Notes under the pieces: model-generated
Database searches by the model: none
What the model was told of the DNA's origin: nothing
Seen by the model: the letters and a program-made list of their open reading frames with translations, nothing else
Shown here: piece after piece, positions 12,570-16,408 of the stretch
How positions within the stretch are numbered: the stretch's first letter is position 1
Layout of the letters: each line of letters opens with the position of its first letter
Position numbers and translations under genes: made by a program
Assembly: GCA_947311605.1 (NCBI GenBank)
Contig: CAMZLC010000093.1
Coordinates: 1 to 16,408 of the forward strand
Source of the DNA: an uncultured Sulfurovum sp.
Lineage (GTDB): Bacteria > Campylobacterota > Campylobacteria > Campylobacterales > Sulfurovaceae
Length of the DNA stretch: 16,408 bases
Reading direction: 5' to 3'

Positions 12570-13472
12570 GTGCTAAAAGATTTTGTAAAGATAGAGACAT
12601 TCCTCACGGTGGTACGGGAGCGAAGTTTCTCCAAGGCATCTGCCAGGCTTGGCATCTCTCAGCCAGCCGTTACTCAACAGATCAAATTTATTGAAAATTA
12701 TCTGGACAGCAAGATTATAGAGCGAAAAAAGAACGGTATCCGCCTGACCGCCTCGGGAGAAGCACTCTATAAAGTAGCGGTTAAACTGGAAAAATGCATC
12801 CACGGTGCAGAGGGTGAGATGCTTGATATCATTGACAAAAAGATTACCTTTAGGCTGGGTGCCTCTTTTACCATAGGCAGCTATGTGGTGCCGGGGGATT
12901 GCCTCAATACCATGAGTGATGCGATTCACAACGATATCAAACTGCATGTAGGGCTAAGCAATGATATCGTGGATAAACTTAAAAACAAAAATCTAGATTT
13001 GGGGCTTGTCGAAGCGCAAATTATCGACGAGAACCTGATCTCTCGTGAATGGAAAGAGGATGAGCTGGTAGTGTTTAGCAATGTGCCAATCCCTAAAATA
13101 CTCAGGTCGGAAGATCTGTATCGCTTTAAATGGGTGTGCCGTGAAGAAGGAAGCCATACGCGTAGGATTATGGCGGATGTTTTTAGTGAGATAGGGGTGC
13201 AGTGCAGTTCCTTTGATATGCTGTCGGAAGTGAGTGACACGACGGCTGCGCTACAGACAGTGAACCGAAGTACAAAAGATACAGAGCATCCAGTCGTTTC
13301 TGTGGTCTCCAAGTATGCTATTGCAGACAAGGTGCAGGAGGGATCACTGTTTGAGGCAAGATTGCAGGGGTATAAAATGCTGAGACATTTCTATATCATG
13401 TATCACAAAGACAACAAGCATAATGCCTATGTCAACAACACGGTAGATCATATCCTCTCAGGCAACTGTTAG
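12570..13472 (+). CDS. LysR-type transcriptional regulator, CysL/CbbR-like
   Basis: The 300-residue protein has the standard LysR layout: winged HTH at about 2-60 with the helix-turn-helix SFSKASARLGISQPAVTQQIKFIE (about 19-42), a linker helix, and a two-lobed effector domain from about 90. The effector part (LGASFTIGSYVVPG, LDLGLVEAQI, WVCREEGSHTRR) resembles the CysL/CbbR/YeiE group, but the ligand cannot be predicted. GTG at 12570 has AAGGA about 7 nt upstream; the overlapping ATG at 12568 is out of frame. It is divergent from uvrD across 187 bp and convergent with a rhodanese gene, so no metabolic gene lies beside it as an obvious target. Several copies of the LysR T-N11-A pattern could be found in the AT-rich upstream region, so none is informative. 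Confidence 0.93.
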   Translation: MLKDFVKIETFLTVVRERSFSKASARLGISQPAVTQQIKFIENYLDSKIIERKKNGIRLTASGEALYKVAVKLEKCIHGAEGEMLDIIDKKITFRLGASFTIGSYVVPGDCLNTMSDAIHNDIKLHVGLSNDIVDKLKNKNLDLGLVEAQIIDENLISREWKEDELVVFSNVPIPKILRSEDLYRFKWVCREEGSHTRRIMADVFSEIGVQCSSFDMLSEVSDTTAALQTVNRSTKDTEHPVVSVVSKYAIADKVQEGSLFEARLQGYKMLRHFYIMYHKDNKHNAYVNNTVDHILSGNC

Positions 13473-13483
13473 CCCCCTCAAAT

Positions 13484-13565
13484 GCCATTAAGTTAAGGGG
13501 ATATGCTGTAAGAGGTAAGGGGATGCGATTTTAGTCGCTGCTCCAAAAGTGCTTCACTTAATGGC
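13484..13565. repeat. Inverted repeat with internal short repeats between convergent genes
   Basis: GCCATTAAGT (13484-13493) is the exact reverse complement of ACTTAATGGC (13556-13565); after one mismatch, AAG (13495-13497) and CTT (13552-13554) extend the arms. Inside are two copies of TAAGGGGAT (13494-13502, 13516-13524) and a small dyad GCGA/TCGC (13525-13528 and 13535-13538). It fills most of the gap between the LysR and rhodanese genes. No flanking target duplication is visible. A bidirectional termination structure is the simplest reading. Confidence 0.5.
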
Positions 13566-13580
13566 GATGTAGTCCCTTCT

Positions 13581-13988
13581 CTATTTGGCTTTGACTGTCT
13601 GTTCTCCTAGATCTCTCCAGCCATACTCTATCCCACCTGTCAGTTCATAGACATGGGTGTAGCCCAGCTTGTCTACTAGCCAGTTTCCTACAGCTTTGGT
13701 ACGGTTGGCGTGGGCACAGTAGAGAATGAAGGGACTTTTTTTGTCTTTGACGATGTCGCTAAGTGTTTTGAGCCACGCTTCGGCATGGGCAGCACCTCGG
13801 ATATCAAAAAACATCACCTGGTGCGCTCCTTTGATGATACCGGTCTCTCGCCACTCCTGAGGTGTGCGGATATCGATCACAGGTACACCTTCGGCCTGAA
13901 GTGTTTTGAGTTGTTTGGCATCCACTTCGCTAAATCCTGCCGACAGTGAGAGAGACGTTAGTAGTGCCATAATGGTTGGGTATTTCAT
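13581..13988 (-). CDS. Exported single-domain rhodanese-like protein
   Basis: With the start at ATG 13988 (AAGGA 6 nt upstream) the product is 135 residues. The frame is open 42 bp further, but that start has no ribosome-binding site and would bury the signal sequence. Residues about 1-20 form a Sec-type signal peptide (hydrophobic core IMALLTSLSLSAG), with no lipobox Cys, so the protein is probably periplasmic. The rhodanese fold follows: PVIDIRTPQEWRETGIIKGAHQV, then the active-site loop CAHANR with Cys91, then YELTGGIEYGWRDLG. Such proteins handle sulfane sulfur or act in redox or sulfur transfer; the substrate is unknown. A periplasmic rhodanese would suit a sulfur-metabolising lineage, but that is an inference. 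It is convergent with the LysR gene and downstream of tRNA-Phe. Confidence 0.88.
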   Translation of the reverse strand: MKYPTIMALLTSLSLSAGFSEVDAKQLKTLQAEGVPVIDIRTPQEWRETGIIKGAHQVMFFDIRGAAHAEAWLKTLSDIVKDKKSPFILYCAHANRTKAVGNWLVDKLGYTHVYELTGGIEYGWRDLGEQTVKAK

Positions 13989-14079
13989 CTGTATCCTTTG
14001 AATCTGTATGAGATATTTTGAGGTAATCATAGGGGAAAAAGGTAAATACTGTATTAGAATATGAGGAAAATTCTATAAG

Positions 14080-14154
14080 TGGTGGCTCGAGACAGAATCG
14101 AACTGTCGACACAAGGATTTTCAATCCTTTGCTCTACCCCTGAGCTACCGAGCC
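14080..14154 (-). tRNA. tRNA-Phe (anticodon GAA)
   Basis: The minus strand folds into a complete 75-nt cloverleaf. The acceptor is GGCTCGG with TCGAGCC (one G-U pair), the D stem GCTC/GAGC, the anticodon stem AAGGA/TCCTT with loop TTGAAAA (anticodon GAA at 14122-14120), the variable loop GTGTC, and the T stem GACAG/CTGTC with loop TTCGATT. Discriminator A and an encoded CCA end at 14080. The flanks ATAAGT (14160-14155) and ACTTAT can pair. It has its own promoter just after murD. Confidence 0.98.
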
Positions 14155-14176
14155 ACTTATGTTTTCGGAGGGTAGA

Positions 14177-14182
14177 ATTATA
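14177..14182 (-). promoter_or_regulatory. Predicted -10 box of the tRNA-Phe promoter
   Basis: TATAAT on the minus strand lies 22 bp upstream of the mature tRNA 5' end, in the 39-bp gap after murD. Its -35 region falls inside the palindrome at 14192-14210 and the murD coding end. Confidence 0.6.
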
Positions 14183-14191
14183 ACGACTAAA

Positions 14192-14210
14192 ATTTAAGTC
14201 ATACTTAAAT
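14192..14210. repeat. Perfect 8-bp palindrome across the murD stop codon
   Basis: ATTTAAGT (14192-14199) and ACTTAAAT (14203-14210) form a perfect hairpin with a 3-nt loop. The murD stop lies in the arm (TAA on the minus strand, 14196-14194), and the minus strand continues with T-rich sequence. It could be a weak terminator for mraY-murD. It also occupies the -35 region of the tRNA promoter. Confidence 0.5.
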
Positions 14211-15420
14211 CTGCTACCATCTGCATAAAAAGTTCCCCGCGTTCTGCATAGGAGGAGAACTGATCCAGACTGGAGGCTGCAGGAGAAAGAAGTGCTACTT
14301 CGTCTTTTTTCAGGTTCTCCGAGATCATGGGGATAGCCTGTGCCAGTGTATGGCATGCATAAGTAGGTATGCCGCGCTCTTTGGCCAAAGCGATGAGTGT
14401 GTGCTGGTTGCTTCCTATGACATAAAGTGTGACCGCTTCTGTGGCGACTAGATCCATGAGAGGTGTCAGATCCGCCCCTTTGCCGTCTCCTCCGAGAATC
14501 AAATGTACGGGACGGTCGCAGTAGGCATGGATAGCTTGTATGGTAGCATCTATGTTGGTTGCTTTGGAATCATTGACCCAGAGTCTTCCGAATGCATCGA
14601 TTTGCTCCTCTTGCCTGTGATGATCCAGTGAAAAATGGTTGAGCGCCTCATACGCTGCCTCATCAAACAAGACTCTTGTGATCGCCAGTGCAAGCAGGGC
14701 ATCCTCCAAAAAAGCAGCTTTGTAGCGTAGCTTACTGCTGTCCAGGTCAAAAAAGGACTCAAGGAAGGCATGGCTGTCATACTCTACGACCCAGGCATGG
14801 GTATCTGGTAGTCTCAGCCCCTTGGGTACCAGTGCCAACTCTCCCTCTCTCATGGTTAGAAGTGGTTTGAGTTTGTCTGCCTCATAGGCTTCCGGACTGC
14901 CGTGCCAGTCAAGGTGATCAGGGGTGATAGGGAGCAACAGATAGATGTCTGGTGAGGCATATTGGGTATGATGTAGCGTAAATGAGCTGCTCTCCAGTAC
15001 CCAGATCGGTGCAGTCGGGTCAAGTGCTGCGAGTGGTGTACCGATGTTTCCTCCGCTGACTGCCCCCCGTTCTTTGAGTAGATGCGTAAGCATCTGTGTG
15101 GTGGTGGTTTTGCCGTTGGTGCCGCTGATCCAGATGGTAAAGGGTTTCTGTGTGCTGAGAAATTTGCGACCCAAGATGTAGTCATATTCGCTCATGGGAT
15201 TGCGCGCCTTTTTTAGCAAAGGGTGGTGTGGTGGGATACTGGGGGTGAGGATCTCTGTCTCGCTTTTGTTCGGATCGAAAGAAACGGAGGGATAGATAGT
15301 GTTGCCTTCTGCATCGGTGTAGGAGGCAGTGCAGTGGTCATCAAAGAATATGCATCCTCCACCGAGGCTCTTGGCGATGGCTCTGGTGGTTTTTCCGTAG
15401 CCCAGAAGCGTCGGTTTCAT
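14194..15420 (-). CDS. murD: UDP-N-acetylmuramoyl-L-alanine--D-glutamate ligase
   Basis: MurD adds D-glutamate to UDP-MurNAc-L-Ala in the cytoplasm, with ATP, during peptidoglycan precursor synthesis. The start is taken as ATG 15420 (MKPTLLGYGKTTRAIAKSLGG), giving 408 residues. The frame is open 87 bp upstream inside mraY, but only this ATG gives the expected N-terminal dinucleotide-like fold. The ATP loop SGTNGKTTTT is near 99-108, HLDWHGSPEAYEADKLKPL near 169-187 includes the Lys expected to be carbamylated, and VNDSKATN and GGDGKGADL lie in the C-terminal half. It is shorter than E. coli MurD (438). Its ATG shares one base with the mraY stop (TAATG), which implies translational coupling; mraY-murD adjacency is known in Helicobacter and Campylobacter. 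Confidence 0.96.
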   Translation of the reverse strand: MKPTLLGYGKTTRAIAKSLGGGCIFFDDHCTASYTDAEGNTIYPSVSFDPNKSETEILTPSIPPHHPLLKKARNPMSEYDYILGRKFLSTQKPFTIWISGTNGKTTTTQMLTHLLKERGAVSGGNIGTPLAALDPTAPIWVLESSSFTLHHTQYASPDIYLLLPITPDHLDWHGSPEAYEADKLKPLLTMREGELALVPKGLRLPDTHAWVVEYDSHAFLESFFDLDSSKLRYKAAFLEDALLALAITRVLFDEAAYEALNHFSLDHHRQEEQIDAFGRLWVNDSKATNIDATIQAIHAYCDRPVHLILGGDGKGADLTPLMDLVATEAVTLYVIGSNQHTLIALAKERGIPTYACHTLAQAIPMISENLKKDEVALLSPAASSLDQFSSYAERGELFMQMVADLSMT

Positions 15421-16408
15421 TACCTGATCTTTAGGGTGATCAGTGCCAGAAGATTGGCCAGAAAGGCAATCATCCAAAAACGGACAATGATCTTGTTTTC
15501 TGCCCATTTCTTCATCTCAAAATGGTGATGGATCGGCGCCATCAAGAAGACCCGTTTGTTACGGAGTTTGTAGCTGCCAACCTGTAGTATGACCGAGACG
15601 GTTTCTATGACAAAGATAATACCGATGAGCAGAAGCAGTACCTCGCTTTTACCCAGGATGCCCATATACCCCATGAATGCACCGATGGAGAGAGAACCTG
15701 TATCGCCCATAAAAAGCTCAGCCGGGTAGCAGTTGTACCATAAAAAGGCAATCAGTGCACCGGAGAGTGCAGAGGAGAGTATGATCACCTCTCCGACACC
15801 TTTGATGTTGGGCAGCAGCAGATAGCTGGAGAAGATCGCATGGCCAATGAGATAGACAATGATACCCAGTGTTGCCAGAGCGATGACTGTGGGTACGGTG
15901 GCCAGTCCGTCTAGTCCATCTGTCAGATTGACAGCATTGCTGGTAGCCACTAGTACGATCGTCCAGAAAAGGATAGCCCAATAGCCCATATCAAACAGTG
16001 GTGTCTTAAGGAAAGGGACATAGAGTTCTGTAGGAAAATCCGCCAATAGTATCAGGAGCATAGATATAAGGATGGAGGCAGCGATCTGCAGCCCAAATTT
16101 CCCTCGTGCCGTCAGTCCCTCAAGATTATCTCCGGAGAGGATCTTTCCCAGGTCATCCTTGAGTCCAATGAGTGCAAAAGTGATGATCGTCAGCAGTCCT
16201 CCTACCACATACCAGTTGCTCAGGTCGATCGTCAGGAGTGAAGCGATGATCGTGGAGATGACAAAGACCGCACCGCCCATAGTAGGCGTGTGCTGCTTGT
16301 ACTCATGGATAGGCACATATTTGTTGATGGGCTGGTTGGCGTTGCGAGAAATAGCCCAGGCAAGATACCTAGGGAGTAGAAATATAGTCAGGCAAAATGC
16401 CAGAAAAA
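15420..16408 (-). CDS. mraY: Phospho-N-acetylmuramoyl-pentapeptide-transferase, 5' end outside the window
   Basis: MraY transfers phospho-MurNAc-pentapeptide to undecaprenyl phosphate, making lipid I in the inner membrane. The frame stays open to the window edge, so 328 C-terminal residues are seen; about 25 N-terminal residues are missing from a usual length near 353. Family segments are present in order: HTPTMGGAVFV, GLKDDLGKIL (Asp pair), NAVNLTDGLDGLA, FMGDTGSLSIGAFMG, and PIHHHFEMKKWAENKIIVRFW near the end, which carries the HHH motif. About nine of the ten expected membrane segments can be traced. The GTG at 16316 is an internal Val, not a start, because conserved MraY sequence (ISRNANQPINKY) continues upstream of it. 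It overlaps murD by one base. Confidence 0.97.
   Translation of the reverse strand, partial: FLAFCLTIFLLPRYLAWAISRNANQPINKYVPIHEYKQHTPTMGGAVFVISTIIASLLTIDLSNWYVVGGLLTIITFALIGLKDDLGKILSGDNLEGLTARGKFGLQIAASILISMLLILLADFPTELYVPFLKTPLFDMGYWAILFWTIVLVATSNAVNLTDGLDGLATVPTVIALATLGIIVYLIGHAIFSSYLLLPNIKGVGEVIILSSALSGALIAFLWYNCYPAELFMGDTGSLSIGAFMGYMGILGKSEVLLLLIGIIFVIETVSVILQVGSYKLRNKRVFLMAPIHHHFEMKKWAENKIIVRFWMIAFLANLLALITLKIR

Noticed and set aside
12551..12700. Small upstream open frame starting at ATG 12551 before the LysR gene
   Set aside because: It runs out of frame into the LysR coding region, has no ribosome-binding site, and its product has no recognisable features.
13989..14030. Longer rhodanese reading frame starting at 14030
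   Set aside because: It has no ribosome-binding site and would add residues ahead of a clear signal peptide, while ATG 13988 has AAGGA 6 nt upstream.
15421..15507. Longer murD reading frame starting inside mraY
   Set aside because: The extra 29 residues do not resemble the MurD N-terminus. MKPTLLGYGKTT at 15420 does, and it overlaps the mraY stop as TAATG.
1..16408. CRISPR arrays, insertion sequences, prophage genes, toxin-antitoxin pairs or defence systems
   Set aside because: Nothing fits: no regularly spaced repeats, no transposase or integrase, and no recognised defence or toxin family. Nearly all of the sequence is accounted for by core genes, with no gap longer than 200 bp.

Overview
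This 16.4 kb window looks like chromosomal core sequence from a member of the Campylobacterota (Epsilonproteobacteria), probably a free-living lineage such as Sulfurovum or Sulfurimonas; the genus is an inference. Two things support the phylum. The gene neighbourhoods match Helicobacter and Campylobacter order as I recall it: zinc-ribbon protein, waaA, RluA-type synthase, ffh, rpsP, khpA, rimM, trmD, rplS; then uvrD, truB, ispE, smpB; then mraY, murD. The promoters also fit: most transcription units have a good -10 box (TATAAT or TAAAAT), often with an upstream TG, and no recognisable -35 box. I see no mobile element, CRISPR array, phage gene or toxin-antitoxin pair.

Layout. 1-2186 (+): the 3' end of a C4 zinc-ribbon protein, the Kdo transferase gene waaA and a compact RluA-family pseudouridine synthase. 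2258-3613 (+): ffh, the SRP GTPase. 3644-5865 (+): a promoter, a roughly 150-nt structured leader, then the tightly packed operon rpsP-khpA-rimM-trmD-rplS. 5969-6553 (+): an uncharacterised basic membrane protein, convergent with smpB (-), the two genes sharing one CTAG as stop codon on both strands. 7075-8696 (+): the membrane protease sppA and a small lipoprotein with an Ig/cadherin-like module and a PKD module. 12382-8706 (-): uvrD-truB-ispE, an operon with short gaps and overlaps. 12570-13472 (+): an orphan LysR-type regulator. 13988-13581 (-): an exported single-domain rhodanese. 14154-14080 (-): tRNA-Phe(GAA). 16408-14194 (-): mraY (5' end outside the window) and murD, overlapping by one base.

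How the genes work together. Most serve translation (S16, L19, RimM, TrmD, KhpA, SmpB, TruB, an RluA-type enzyme, tRNA-Phe), protein targeting and membrane quality control (Ffh, SppA), or envelope building (WaaA for LPS core; MraY and MurD for peptidoglycan; IspE for the isoprenoid precursors that include the MraY lipid carrier). The less ordinary genes are the membrane protein at 5969, the PKD lipoprotein, the LysR regulator and the rhodanese.

I found no clearly new biological system. The observations most worth a second look are the rpsP leader with an attenuator-like hairpin, a Glu where TrmD normally has its catalytic Asp, the absence of csrA between truB and ispE together with an opposite-strand sppA/lipoprotein block between ispE and smpB, paired TTTC-N2-GAAA palindromes upstream of the lipoprotein gene, and hairpins that incorporate stop codons.
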